Shown here: piece by piece, positions 24,406 to 32,456 of the stretch
Numbering within the stretch: the stretch's first letter is position 1
How the letters are laid out: the number at the start of each line of letters is the position of its first letter
NCBI GenBank assembly: GCA_016938055.1
Contig: JAFGVJ010000190.1
Span: 1 to 33,064, forward strand
Origin: Prolixibacteraceae bacterium
GTDB lineage: Bacteria > Bacteroidota > Bacteroidia > Bacteroidales > Prolixibacteraceae
Direction of reading: 5' to 3'
DNA length: 33,064 nt
Translations under genes and position numbers: made by a program
The notes under the pieces: model-generated
What the model was told of the DNA's origin: nothing
Databases searched by the model: none
The model's input: only the letters and a program-made list of their open reading frames with translations

Positions 24406-27162
24406 ATGAAACATCTTTTTTCAATTTTTCTGATCATTCTACTTCCTCTTCTTACTCTCAGTGCTCAACAAGTCGAAGGTTTTTTGCACGCCGATGGCAC
24501 CAGAATTTTAGATGGTAAGGGTGAGAATTATCTTTTGCGTGGTATCGGGACCGGTAACTGGATGCTCATGGAGGGCTACATGATGAAAACCGGTGGGATT
24601 GCCGGAACCCAACATGAATGGCGTGCACTTTTGAGTGATATCGTTGGAGAAGAGAAAACCAATACGTTTTTTGATGCCTGGTTGGCCAATCATTTTACCA
24701 AAACTGATGTGGATTCAATGCGTGCCTGGGGTTTTAACAGTGTGCGGGTAGCCATGCATTATTTGTGGTTTACTCCTCCTATTGAAGATGAACCCGTTCA
24801 AGGTGAGATTACCTGGTTGGACAATGGCTTTAACATGATTGATGAGCTGCTTGACTGGTGTGAAGCCAATGAAATGTACCTCATCCTCGACATGCACGGA
24901 ACGCCGGGGGGACAAGGTAAGAATGCCGACATTTCCGATTACGACCCCAAGAAACCATCGTTGTGGGAAAGTAAAGACAATCAGGATAAACTTACAGCAC
25001 TCTGGTATAAATTGGCCGAAAGATATAAAGATGAACCTTGGATTGGCGGTTATGACCTGATCAATGAAACCAACTGGGATTTTGAAAACAATCCTGACGA
25101 TGACAGCGGTTGGAGCAATACAAGAAATATCCCCTTGCTCAATATGCACAAACGTTTGATTGATACCATCAGGACCATCGATACCAATCACATGGTTTTT
25201 GTTTCCGGGAATAGTTGGGGGAACAATTACAGCGGTATGGATGAATTGGGAACTTACGATGATAATCTGGCATACACCTTCCATAAATATTGGAATACCA
25301 ACAACGAGAATGACCTGGATTGGATTATTGATAGGAGCGTACGTTTAAATGTGCCGCTTTGGATGAGTGAATCGGGCGAAAACTCCAATACATGGTTTAC
25401 CGATGCCATCGCACTTTTTGAAACCAACAACATAGGATGGTCATGGTGGCCGGTGAAGAAAGGAGGAATCAATAACGTTCTGCAAGTTGATTTTAACGAG
25501 AGTTATGACAATCTGGTTAAATATTGGCGAGGAGAAACCAACAAAAAACCAACGAGCGATGAAGCCTTTGAAGCGGTGATCCAATTGGCCGAAAATCACA
25601 AAATTGAAAATTGTCATGTTCAATACGATGTGATTGATGCCATGATTCGTCAACCTCACACCAACGAAACCAAACCCTTTGCTAAACATACTGTTGGAAA
25701 ACCAATTTTCGCAGCCGATTATGATTTGGGTAAAAATGGATTTGCCTATTTCGATGTTGATGTGGCAGACTATCATGTATCAGGACAGGATTACACTGCA
25801 TGGAATACCGGTTGGGCCTACCGCAACGATGGCGTCGACATTGAAACGTGCAACGATGTGCTCAGTAACGGCTACAGTGTGGGTTGGACCAACAAGGGGG
25901 AATGGCTGAGCTATACAATAAAAGTTGATTCAACGGCTGCTTATGACCTGAAGTTACGCTATGCCGCCAGTGGATCGGGGGGTAAGTTTCATTTTGAGCT
26001 GAACGGCATTCACGTTACACCTGTCATTACCCTATCGGCCACCGGAGGCTGGAGCACTTGGGCCGATTATTTGGTCGAAGATGTGGTGCTGGAAGAAGGA
26101 ACCCATCAGTTAAAGCTGTACATCGACAATGCCGGTTTCAATATCAATTACTTTGTGCTGGAAAATCCTAAAGCGCTGTCACAGTTGACTCCCGATTTTG
26201 TCCATCTTACGACCGATGGAACAGGTGAGGAACTTATATTGATGACCAACCTTGGCCTGGATTCACTTTCAGTCCCTGAACTAAGCGATTTTGAACTGAA
26301 AATCAATGGCTCGCCGGCAAACATTGTTGGCATAACCATGGATCCAGCGAATTCGAAAATCATCCGTTTGACTACTGATAATGGCTTCATTCAACGCGAC
26401 CGGTTGGTACTATCCTACAATGGGAAGAATCTTAAAACACCTGATCAAAGGGAATATGCTGCTTTTTCAAACCGGATAGTAGAAAATGTTTCACAGGCCT
26501 ACGTGGTGTTGCCGGCAAAAATTCAGGCCGAAGATTTTCTGGTGAACCAGGGTTTTCAGACCGAGGATTGCAGCGATACCGGCGGCGGTCTGAACCTGGC
26601 TTATGCCAACCCCGGCGATTTTGCCGATTACCCTGTTTATGTGGAAGAAGCAGGCAACTTTGTGATCGATTACCGGGTAGCCAGCAACAATTCTGGCCGC
26701 TTTAAAATGCAGCTGTTAAAGGATGGAGAACTGACCGATTTGCATACCATTACCGTATCGACCGGTGGATGGCAAAGTTGGAAAACCAACAGTGCTTCCG
26801 CTGCATTACCTCAGGGAAAAATTACCTTACGTCTGCAAGCGTTGAGCGGTGAATACAACCTGAACTGGTTTCAGGTGAAGAAGGACACAGGAACCGGAAA
26901 CGAATTTTTAAAAGAAAGGAAACCTTATTTCTCATGGACTGCTGACTCAAAAGCTTTGGTACTTCACCAACAAAGTGGATTATCAGGCACTGCTAAAGTT
27001 TTGGTTTATGACCTGACCGGGAGGCAACAAATCAGCCGCAACTTGCAGCTCAACGGCAACTCATGGCAGGTGATTGAAAACATCCTACTCTGCCCCGGGA
27101 TGTACCTGGTGAGATTTCAGCATGCTGAGACGCAGTTGGTTCAAAAGCTTTGGATTGAGTAG
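24406..27162 (+). CDS. GH5-family glucanase with two CBM6 modules and T9SS sorting domain
   Basis: This 918-aa exported enzyme is a paralogue of the GH5 gene just upstream. Signal peptide to about A-Q-Q (20-22); GH5 barrel about 23-425, with acid/base E221 in L-I-N-E-T-N-W and nucleophile E322 in S-E-S-G-E-N-S-N. The first CBM6 lies at about 430-588. A beta domain of about 598-695 has no family I recognise. The second CBM6 (about 700-826) opens with I-Q-A-E-D-F, and a T9SS C-terminal domain occupies about 840-918. The usual N-E-P after the acid/base is N-E-T here, unlike the paralogue's N-E-P. Extra binding modules and T9SS export suggest work on insoluble or cell-wall glucan at the surface. 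The gene is last in the forward PUL run, 41 bp after its paralogue. Confidence 0.9.
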   Translation: MKHLFSIFLIILLPLLTLSAQQVEGFLHADGTRILDGKGENYLLRGIGTGNWMLMEGYMMKTGGIAGTQHEWRALLSDIVGEEKTNTFFDAWLANHFTKTDVDSMRAWGFNSVRVAMHYLWFTPPIEDEPVQGEITWLDNGFNMIDELLDWCEANEMYLILDMHGTPGGQGKNADISDYDPKKPSLWESKDNQDKLTALWYKLAERYKDEPWIGGYDLINETNWDFENNPDDDSGWSNTRNIPLLNMHKRLIDTIRTIDTNHMVFVSGNSWGNNYSGMDELGTYDDNLAYTFHKYWNTNNENDLDWIIDRSVRLNVPLWMSESGENSNTWFTDAIALFETNNIGWSWWPVKKGGINNVLQVDFNESYDNLVKYWRGETNKKPTSDEAFEAVIQLAENHKIENCHVQYDVIDAMIRQPHTNETKPFAKHTVGKPIFAADYDLGKNGFAYFDVDVADYHVSGQDYTAWNTGWAYRNDGVDIETCNDVLSNGYSVGWTNKGEWLSYTIKVDSTAAYDLKLRYAASGSGGKFHFELNGIHVTPVITLSATGGWSTWADYLVEDVVLEEGTHQLKLYIDNAGFNINYFVLENPKALSQLTPDFVHLTTDGTGEELILMTNLGLDSLSVPELSDFELKINGSPANIVGITMDPANSKIIRLTTDNGFIQRDRLVLSYNGKNLKTPDQREYAAFSNRIVENVSQAYVVLPAKIQAEDFLVNQGFQTEDCSDTGGGLNLAYANPGDFADYPVYVEEAGNFVIDYRVASNNSGRFKMQLLKDGELTDLHTITVSTGGWQSWKTNSASAALPQGKITLRLQALSGEYNLNWFQVKKDTGTGNEFLKERKPYFSWTADSKALVLHQQSGLSGTAKVLVYDLTGRQQISRNLQLNGNSWQVIENILLCPGMYLVRFQHAETQLVQKLWIE

Positions 27163-27176
27163 AATTTTAACGGGTG

Positions 27177-27193
27177 TCGCGATTTTATCGCGA
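27177..27193. repeat. Short hairpin repeat between convergent genes
   Basis: TCGCGAT (27177-27183) and ATCGCGA (27187-27193) form a 7-bp stem around TTT. It lies 15 nt after the GH5 stop and 68 nt from the end of the convergent GH128 gene. No T-run follows on either strand, so a dispersed palindromic repeat is as likely as a bidirectional terminator. Confidence 0.45.
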
Positions 27194-27260
27194 AGAAAAA
27201 GTTGCACTCAATTATTTGGGTTTTCAATTATTTACGGCGAATACCAATCGCCATACCCGA

Positions 27261-29030
27261 TTATTCTTTCAGAAACGACGCCTCCCAGTTGGTTATCCCA
27301 TGCATGACGCTTACAAGGTACCAGCCCTTTTCAAAAGTACTGACATCGATCTTGGGAACAGCATCCTCTGAATCTAAGGAGTATATGAGCGATCCGTTCA
27401 ATCGGTATATACGGATATGGGCAGGTGTTCCGGTTTCCGTGAGTTGAATGTTCAGTATATCTTTTACTGGATTTGGGAAAAGCGATACCTTGTTCTCATC
27501 CAACTCATTGATGCCAACCCGGTTCATGACCATTACTTTCACCTGGTCGTAGCTGGTTTCGATCCCATCAGAGACTGTTACCCTGAAGGTGTATGTGCCA
27601 TTGGTGAAGCCAGTAATTTCAGTGGTCGCATCTTTTGGCGTTTGTATGGTGATATCGTTTTTACCCGAGCTTTTGGTCCATTGAAAAGTCAGGCTATCTC
27701 CATCTTCATCTATACCTGTAGCAGCAAGAAAAACTGCGTTTTCGGGCTGGTACAGGGTGGTGTCTTCATCAGCAATTAATTCGGGAGCATGGTTCGGGCT
27801 TTTGTTGAAGTGAATCCAGTTAATGTTCAAAGAGCCAGTTGGGGTATAGAATTTCAAGCGGTGTTTGCCTTTGTTCAGTACAAGTTTTTGTTCCATTGTT
27901 TGCCAGTTTTGCCAGCCACCCGATGAGGGGATACTGAAATTTGCCAAACTGAGATCGTCCTCCAGTACATCCAAACTGGTTGGGGCATTGCCGGCAACCC
28001 TGATGTAAAGGAAATATTCGCCCGAATCAGGCACCTCCACGTTGTACTGCAACCAGTCGTCCGCATCGAACCAACCTACGTTGGCCAGCCCATCAAAATC
28101 AGCGGTAGCCTCCAGCTGAATACCACTCATGGCATTGTAGCTTTCGGCCTCGATTCTGCCCGGAACAGGATAGTAGGCTGCGGTATCGTGTACGGGGTAA
28201 AAGTTGAGATACAAATTTCCAAGTTCGGTGAGGGTTCCGGGTACTGATCCGTATATGTCGAGAAAAGGCCATTTCCCGCTACGGTCGCCGGTAAACCAAC
28301 TGTAGCGAAAAATATTCGTATCGTTTTCGAGATAGTCAATGGCACCCAATACATAGCTTTTTTGCATGTCGGGGGTGATGGTGGCCTGGTCCCAGCAGGC
28401 AAACTCGGTCAGCCATATCTTTTTGCCATACTTCAGGTAACCTTCAATGTTGCTTTGCAGGGCGCTGGCATAACACATGTAATTGTGCACGGCAATGTAA
28501 TCGACCCTGCAATCGGGGCATTCTTCAAAAAAAGCATCGAGCCAGGCATAGGGGCTCGAATCGGAATTTGTGCCAGGAATATCAACACACTGATCGCAAT
28601 AGTTGACAGCCGGGGCTACTATCTTCAGCCCGAATTCATCGGCCAGTTCCTCAATTCTTGGCCAGCTGGCAGCAGCCTTTGCCGGGGTCATGTTGGCCTG
28701 GGTCCTGAAATTGGGCTCGTTAAAACCCAGAATGTATTTTACCTGTGGATGATTCTTCAAAAAAACCTTCAAACGGGCAGTATCGGTACGTTCATTCCAA
28801 AGCATGGGCACAAAATCCATGTTGTAGTTTTCGTATGTTTCACGCACGCTATTGTCTGGTTCTGTAGCCCAGTTATACCACCAGCTCAAGCTTTTCGAGA
28901 CTGTTTGTAAATCGGCTTCGTGATGATAGCCAAAAGCAATTCCCCGTTTCTCACTCCGAAATTGAGCATTCAATGTGAAGGATTGCAGACTTAAGAAAAA
29001 CAGAAAAAACAGTGAAATAATACGATTCAT
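27261..29030 (-). CDS. GH128 endo-beta-1,3-glucanase with CBM6, PKD-like and T9SS domains
   Basis: This 589-aa secreted enzyme is read on the reverse strand. The start ATG at 29028-29030 gives the signal peptide ending L-N-A-Q; the frame runs 20 codons further upstream. The GH128 (glycosyl hydrolase catalytic core) domain spans about 25-290: K-R-G-I-A-F-G-Y-H-H at its start, W-W-Y-N-W, acid/base E105 in G-F-N-E-P-N-F and nucleophile E209 in W-L-T-E-F-A-C-W. A CBM6 follows (about 300-430, starting G-R-I-E-A-E-S-Y), then a PKD/cadherin-like domain (about 435-520) and a T9SS type A sorting domain (about 525-589, F-P-N-P-V-K-D). GH128 enzymes cut beta-1,3-glucan internally. It is convergent with the GH5 gene, so it needs its own promoter, in the divergent gap with the propeller gene. 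Confidence 0.92.
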   Translation of the reverse strand: MNRIISLFFLFFLSLQSFTLNAQFRSEKRGIAFGYHHEADLQTVSKSLSWWYNWATEPDNSVRETYENYNMDFVPMLWNERTDTARLKVFLKNHPQVKYILGFNEPNFRTQANMTPAKAAASWPRIEELADEFGLKIVAPAVNYCDQCVDIPGTNSDSSPYAWLDAFFEECPDCRVDYIAVHNYMCYASALQSNIEGYLKYGKKIWLTEFACWDQATITPDMQKSYVLGAIDYLENDTNIFRYSWFTGDRSGKWPFLDIYGSVPGTLTELGNLYLNFYPVHDTAAYYPVPGRIEAESYNAMSGIQLEATADFDGLANVGWFDADDWLQYNVEVPDSGEYFLYIRVAGNAPTSLDVLEDDLSLANFSIPSSGGWQNWQTMEQKLVLNKGKHRLKFYTPTGSLNINWIHFNKSPNHAPELIADEDTTLYQPENAVFLAATGIDEDGDSLTFQWTKSSGKNDITIQTPKDATTEITGFTNGTYTFRVTVSDGIETSYDQVKVMVMNRVGINELDENKVSLFPNPVKDILNIQLTETGTPAHIRIYRLNGSLIYSLDSEDAVPKIDVSTFEKGWYLVSVMHGITNWEASFLKE

Positions 29031-29174
29031 AAGATTGGATTTTGCGACAGGAAATTTAGCATGAATAGGTTTAGTACACAAACCAATCAATACATCAAAA
29101 CTTTCAGCGAACTGCTCACGATTACATCTTTCGTTGTTAAAAATTGAATTAACCTGGTTTTAACACTGTGTTGC

Positions 29175-29204
29175 TTTGCTGCAAGCCCGAATTGATTAAA
29201 TTTG
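29175..29204 (+). promoter_or_regulatory. Bacteroidota-type -33/-7 promoter of the propeller gene
   Basis: TTTG (29175-29178) and TAAATTTG (29197-29204, exact fit to TAnnTTTG) are separated by 18 bp, close to the known primary sigma-factor spacing of this phylum. The start codon chosen for the downstream gene is 25 bp further on, giving a short leader. Confidence 0.65.
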
Positions 29205-29228
29205 AATGATTTCCAAAAACCAGCTTTG

Positions 29229-30359
29229 ATGAGGATTTTATTTACGGGTGTTTTACTTTTCGTTGTTGTTTTTTTATTGGGTCAGACCGGTTCAAGTTGG
29301 CCCAATTCAAGGGGAAACATGCAGCTGCATGGTACCACCACCGTATCGTTTCCACGTCAGGTACAACTGAAATGGACCTTCGATGCCGACGGGGTTTTCA
29401 AATCGGCACCGGTGATTGCCGAGGGAAAAATTGTGGTGGGCAGTACCAACGGCACCCTGTATTGCCTGAGCATGAAAGGGGATTCCATCTGGGGCTTCAA
29501 AACCGGGAATTCCATCGAAGCACCTGCTTTGATTCATCAGGGGGTGGTTTATATCGGGAACCTGTCGGGAACCCTTTATGCACTGGAACTGACCACCGGT
29601 AAACAAATCTGGACGTATCAAACCGATAACCAAATCATGGGAGCGCCCACTTTACTCCGCGATGGCACCCGCGAAATACTGGCCGTGGGGAGTTACGATT
29701 ATTATCTGCACGGCATTGATGCCAAAACCGGAAAAAAACTTTGGCAGTACGAAACGGAAAACTTTTTGAACAGTGCTCCTGCGCTTTGGAATGGCAATGC
29801 CGTATTTGGCGGTTGCGATGGTTTTTTGCACATGGTGAATCTGAAAACCGGCATCAGCAGCGGAAAAGTTGAAGTAGCCACCTACGTAGCTTCTTCCCCG
29901 GCGGTGATTGCTAACCTGGCTTACATTGGCGATTACGACGGGGGCTTTACTTGTATCGATCTGGAAAAGAAAAACATCAAATGGCGCTACACCAACCCCG
30001 ACAACGACCTGCCTTTTATTGCCTCCCCCTCGCTGGTGGCCGACAAAATCCTCATTGGCAGTCGCGATAAATTCATGTATTGTTTCGACCGGCATAGCGG
30101 GAAATTGCTCTGGAAGAAAAATACCGGCAGCCGCATCGATGCCTCCACCGTTGCCAACACTCAGGAAGTTTTACTCATCAACATGCGGGGCGACATCATG
30201 GTTCTAAACATCGAAAATGGCGTACTGGTATGGAATTACCAGCTTGGCGTAGGGGCTATCAATGCCCCGGCAGTGATCAGCAATGCCATAGTGATTGCTG
30301 GTAGCAACGGGAATGTTTATTACTTAGCCTCCCCCAGCCATACCCGAGGAGGGGAGTAA
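29229..30359 (+). CDS. PQQ-like (BamB-type) beta-propeller protein, exported
   Basis: This 376-aa protein has an N-terminal hydrophobic signal (L-L-F-V-V-V-F-L-L-G). About seven repeats follow, each with A-P-x-V/L, a V-Y-I-G-N/S strand, G-T-L-Y-x-L and a closing T-G-K-x-x-W (repeat Trp-docking), forming a PQQ-type eight-bladed-like propeller. I start it at ATG 29229 because the longer TTG frame begins inside the -7 promoter element. No lipobox cysteine is visible, unlike BamB. The last ~9 residues (S-P-S-H-T-R-G-G-E) are encoded by a GC-rich repeat, so the native end was probably near V-Y-Y-L. It is divergent from GH128 and heads the right-hand gene group; a link to glucan use is not evident. 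Confidence 0.85.
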   Translation: MRILFTGVLLFVVVFLLGQTGSSWPNSRGNMQLHGTTTVSFPRQVQLKWTFDADGVFKSAPVIAEGKIVVGSTNGTLYCLSMKGDSIWGFKTGNSIEAPALIHQGVVYIGNLSGTLYALELTTGKQIWTYQTDNQIMGAPTLLRDGTREILAVGSYDYYLHGIDAKTGKKLWQYETENFLNSAPALWNGNAVFGGCDGFLHMVNLKTGISSGKVEVATYVASSPAVIANLAYIGDYDGGFTCIDLEKKNIKWRYTNPDNDLPFIASPSLVADKILIGSRDKFMYCFDRHSGKLLWKKNTGSRIDASTVANTQEVLLINMRGDIMVLNIENGVLVWNYQLGVGAINAPAVISNAIVIAGSNGNVYYLASPSHTRGGE

Positions 30360-30391
30360 AGCCCATCCCTAACCCTTCCCCAAGGGAAGGG
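30329..30391. repeat. GC-rich palindromic repeat at the 3' end of the propeller gene
   Basis: CTCCCC (30329-30334) pairs with GGGGAG (30351-30356), overlapping the stop codon region. A second hairpin CCCTTCCC (30373-30380) / GGGAAGGG (30384-30391) with loop CAA follows. Such CCCTAACCC-TTCCCCAAGGG elements look like the dispersed intergenic repeats of this phylum. A T-rich stretch comes about 22 nt later, so it may also act as terminator. Confidence 0.55.
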
Positions 30392-30454
30392 AATCGAGGA
30401 TCGAAAAATTGATGTTTTTTTTGCTTTGAAGATAAAATAGGTTTTAAGAAAATT

Positions 30455-31813
30455 ATGGAGAAAAAATATAAAAACAATGATGCAAGTACTGATAAGTCCC
30501 CCCTTGGAGGGGACAAGGGGGGCTTGAACATCATTCAAATCATCCCCGGTTCGGGCGGGAGTTTTTATTGCGGCAACTGTTTGCGTGACAGTAAATTTGT
30601 CGATTCATTAAAAAGTTTAGGGCACACGGTGGTGAAAGTGCCCATGTACCTGCCCTTGTTTTCCGACGAGCATGATTTGGAAGACATCCCGGTGTTTTAC
30701 GGGGCCATTTCCATCTACCTGAAACAGCTTTATCCCATTTTTCGCAAGGCTCCGGCATGGTTCGATCGTTTACTCAACTCAAAGCCCCTGATGAAACTGG
30801 CTGCAGGCATGGCCGGATCGACCAATGCCAAAGGCCTCGAAGAAATGACCATCTCGATGTTGCTGGGCGAGCAGGGTCAGCAAGGGGAGGAGCTGGATAA
30901 GATGATTGACTGGATTGGTGAACATTGCCAGCCCGATGTGATCCACCTGTCCAATGCCTTGTTGTTGGGTTTGGCAAGGCGCATGAAAGAAAAATTGAAG
31001 GTGCCTGTGGTCTGTTCCCTTCAGGACGAAGATGTTTGGGTCGATCCCATGAAACCTTCGGCGCGCGATCATGTGTGGAAACTGATGAGCGAGCGGGCGG
31101 CCGATGTGGATGCTTTTATCGCCGTGAGCGATTACTATGCTCAAGCTGCCCAAAAGTGGATGAAACTTCCGGCAGAGAAAATCAACACGGTGCATTTGGG
31201 GGTCGATCCGGCCGATTATGAATTTTCAAATGCCGCCCAACGCAAGCGCGAAATTGGTTACCTCTCGCGCATGAATGCCGAGAATGGCATGGAAGTGCTG
31301 GTGGATGCTTTCATCCTCTTGAAAAAGGAAGCCAGGTTTGATGATGTACACCTTCACATCACCGGTGGAAAAACCGGGGAGGATACCGAATTCATCAAGC
31401 ACCAAAAACAAAAACTGGAGCATGCCGGGATCAGATCTTTTGCTCATTTCTGGGAAGGCTTTGAAGGTACTCACCGGAAGAACTTTTTGAAAAGAATGCA
31501 ACTCATGTCCGTGCCGGTTTTGAACGGCGAAGCGTTTGGTATTTACCTCACTGAAGCCATGGCCTCGGGCATTCCGGTGGTACAGCCTGCCCTGGGGGCT
31601 TTCCCCGAAATTGTGAATACTGCAGGTGGTGGTGTGATTTATGAACCCAATACACCTGAAGCACTGGCCAAAGCCTGGGCCGATTTACTCGATGATCCAA
31701 AGAAAATAGAACAACTCAGTAACGAGGCCCGTGCCAGTGTCGAAAAGCATTTCGACATTAATATTCAGGCCAGGGAGTTGGTGGAAATCTATAAGAATAT
31801 CAAATACTGTTAG
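30455..31813 (+). CDS. GT4-family glycosyltransferase
   Basis: This 452-aa protein is a GT-B fold retaining glycosyltransferase that transfers a sugar from a nucleotide-sugar donor, acting in the cytoplasm. The N-domain begins at I-I-Q-I-I-P-G-S-G-G-S-F-Y-C-G-N-C-L-R-D, a glycine-rich loop of the kind found at the very start of GT4 proteins. The C-domain carries the E-x7-E motif (E-A-F-G-I-Y-L-T-E-A-M-A-S-G-I-P-V-V). The first 23 codons are AT-rich, then a perfect 9-bp palindrome; they look repeat-derived. A TTG at 30524 would start the protein exactly where family members start (429 aa), whereas ATG 30455 has the better start context. The acceptor is unknown; it may make a glycolipid or exopolysaccharide. 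Confidence 0.88.
   Translation: MEKKYKNNDASTDKSPLGGDKGGLNIIQIIPGSGGSFYCGNCLRDSKFVDSLKSLGHTVVKVPMYLPLFSDEHDLEDIPVFYGAISIYLKQLYPIFRKAPAWFDRLLNSKPLMKLAAGMAGSTNAKGLEEMTISMLLGEQGQQGEELDKMIDWIGEHCQPDVIHLSNALLLGLARRMKEKLKVPVVCSLQDEDVWVDPMKPSARDHVWKLMSERAADVDAFIAVSDYYAQAAQKWMKLPAEKINTVHLGVDPADYEFSNAAQRKREIGYLSRMNAENGMEVLVDAFILLKKEARFDDVHLHITGGKTGEDTEFIKHQKQKLEHAGIRSFAHFWEGFEGTHRKNFLKRMQLMSVPVLNGEAFGIYLTEAMASGIPVVQPALGAFPEIVNTAGGGVIYEPNTPEALAKAWADLLDDPKKIEQLSNEARASVEKHFDINIQARELVEIYKNIKYC
30498..30522. repeat. Palindromic repeat inside the 5' end of the GT4 frame
   Basis: CCCCCCTTG (30498-30506) and CAAGGGGGG (30514-30522) are perfect complements around GAGGGGA. Translated, it reads P-L-G-G-D-K-G-G. 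The hairpin would lie inside the mRNA just after ATG 30455 and just before TTG 30524. Confidence 0.65.
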
Positions 31814-31845
31814 TTAATCGATTTTGTATGCAGGGAGTTAATCAA

Positions 31846-31873
31846 TTGAGGCTTTAATATTTTTTGTAATTTG
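31846..31873 (+). promoter_or_regulatory. Possible promoter of the toxin-antitoxin pair
   Basis: TTG (31846-31848), an 18-bp spacer, then TAATTTG (31867-31873), one base short of the TAnnTTTG consensus. The antitoxin GTG start is 18 bp downstream. Two copies of AGTTAATC occur just upstream (near 31812 and 31836). Confidence 0.3.
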
Positions 31874-31890
31874 CAATAAAAATTATCATA

Positions 31891-32103
31891 GTGGAAACTT
31901 CAGAAATAATAAAAGAAATAGAAAAACTGCCAGTTTCTAAACGTTTTTTAATTATTGAGAGAACCATCCAGTCAATTAAAAGAAACGAAGAAATAACAAA
32001 GATGGAAACTGCTGCGAGTGCCCTATTGACCGATTACGAGTCTGATTATGAATTGACTTCATTTACCGGCATTGATTTGGATGAGTTTTATGAGGCAAAA
32101 TGA
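31891..32103 (+). CDS. Antitoxin of a MazF/PemK-type toxin-antitoxin pair
   Basis: This 70-aa protein starts with GTG. Its N-terminal helix (I-I-K-E-I-E-K-L-P-V-S-K-R-F-L-I-I-E-R-T-I) resembles the addiction-module component family. The acidic, aromatic C-terminus (L-T-S-F-T-G-I-D-L-D-E-F-Y-E) resembles the neutralising tails of Bacteroidota antitoxins that sit with MazF-like toxins. It overlaps the toxin gene by 14 nt. Both genes are clearly more AT-rich than their neighbours, suggesting recent arrival. Usual biology of such pairs: the antitoxin binds the toxin and represses the shared promoter. Confidence 0.75.
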   Translation: METSEIIKEIEKLPVSKRFLIIERTIQSIKRNEEITKMETAASALLTDYESDYELTSFTGIDLDEFYEAK

Positions 32104-32434
32104 AATTTGGCTAATTAATCTGGATCCAACAATTGGTTCAGAAATTAGAAAGATAAGACCAGCAGTCATCGTCAGTGATGATGCTTTAGGAAAACTACCT
32201 TTAAAAATTATTGTACCAATAACAGATTGGAAAGATCATTATCAGTTAGCTCCCTGGATGATAAAGCTTAATCCTGATACATTGAATTTATTGGAAAAAG
32301 TTTCTTGTGCAGATTGCTTTCAAGTTCGATCTGTTTCTCAGATTCGTTTTATTAGAAAGATTGGCGTGCTTGATGATCATTCTAAGGAAGAAGTCCGATT
32401 AGGCCTTTCCAAAGTATTATCATTAAATTTTTAA
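32090..32434 (+). CDS. MazF/PemK-type toxin (mRNA interferase)
   Basis: This 114-aa protein is a type II toxin expected to cleave mRNA. Family marks: the opening Q-N-E-I-W-L-I-N-L-D-P-T-I-G-S-E-I-R-K, then K-I-R-P-A-V-I-V-S with the conserved R-P-A-V strand, then I-V-P-I-T-D-W. The C-terminal half has the Q-V-R-S-V-S-Q-I-R stretch where MazF proteins carry a conserved V-R/S-x-x-R pattern, and the full length suggests it is intact. The start at 32090 is chosen because the family begins a few residues before E-I-W; ATGs at 32072 and 32081 are alternatives. It overlaps the antitoxin, as is usual. Confidence 0.85.
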   Translation: MRQNEIWLINLDPTIGSEIRKIRPAVIVSDDALGKLPLKIIVPITDWKDHYQLAPWMIKLNPDTLNLLEKVSCADCFQVRSVSQIRFIRKIGVLDDHSKEEVRLGLSKVLSLNF

Positions 32435-32456
32435 TTAATAGTAAATTAAGATCATC

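Noticed and set aside
24715-25284. Reverse-strand open frame of 189 codons
   Set aside because: It is a shadow of the second GH5 gene; a matching shadow in the paralogue at 23162-23890 shows it comes from the conserved GH5 sequence.
28362-28910. Forward open frame of 182 codons
   Set aside because: It is antisense to the GH128 catalytic domain, whose reverse-strand reading has all the family motifs.
29202-29228. TTG start for the propeller gene
   Set aside because: The TTG forms part of the TAAATTTG promoter element, and the signal peptide begins properly at ATG 29229.
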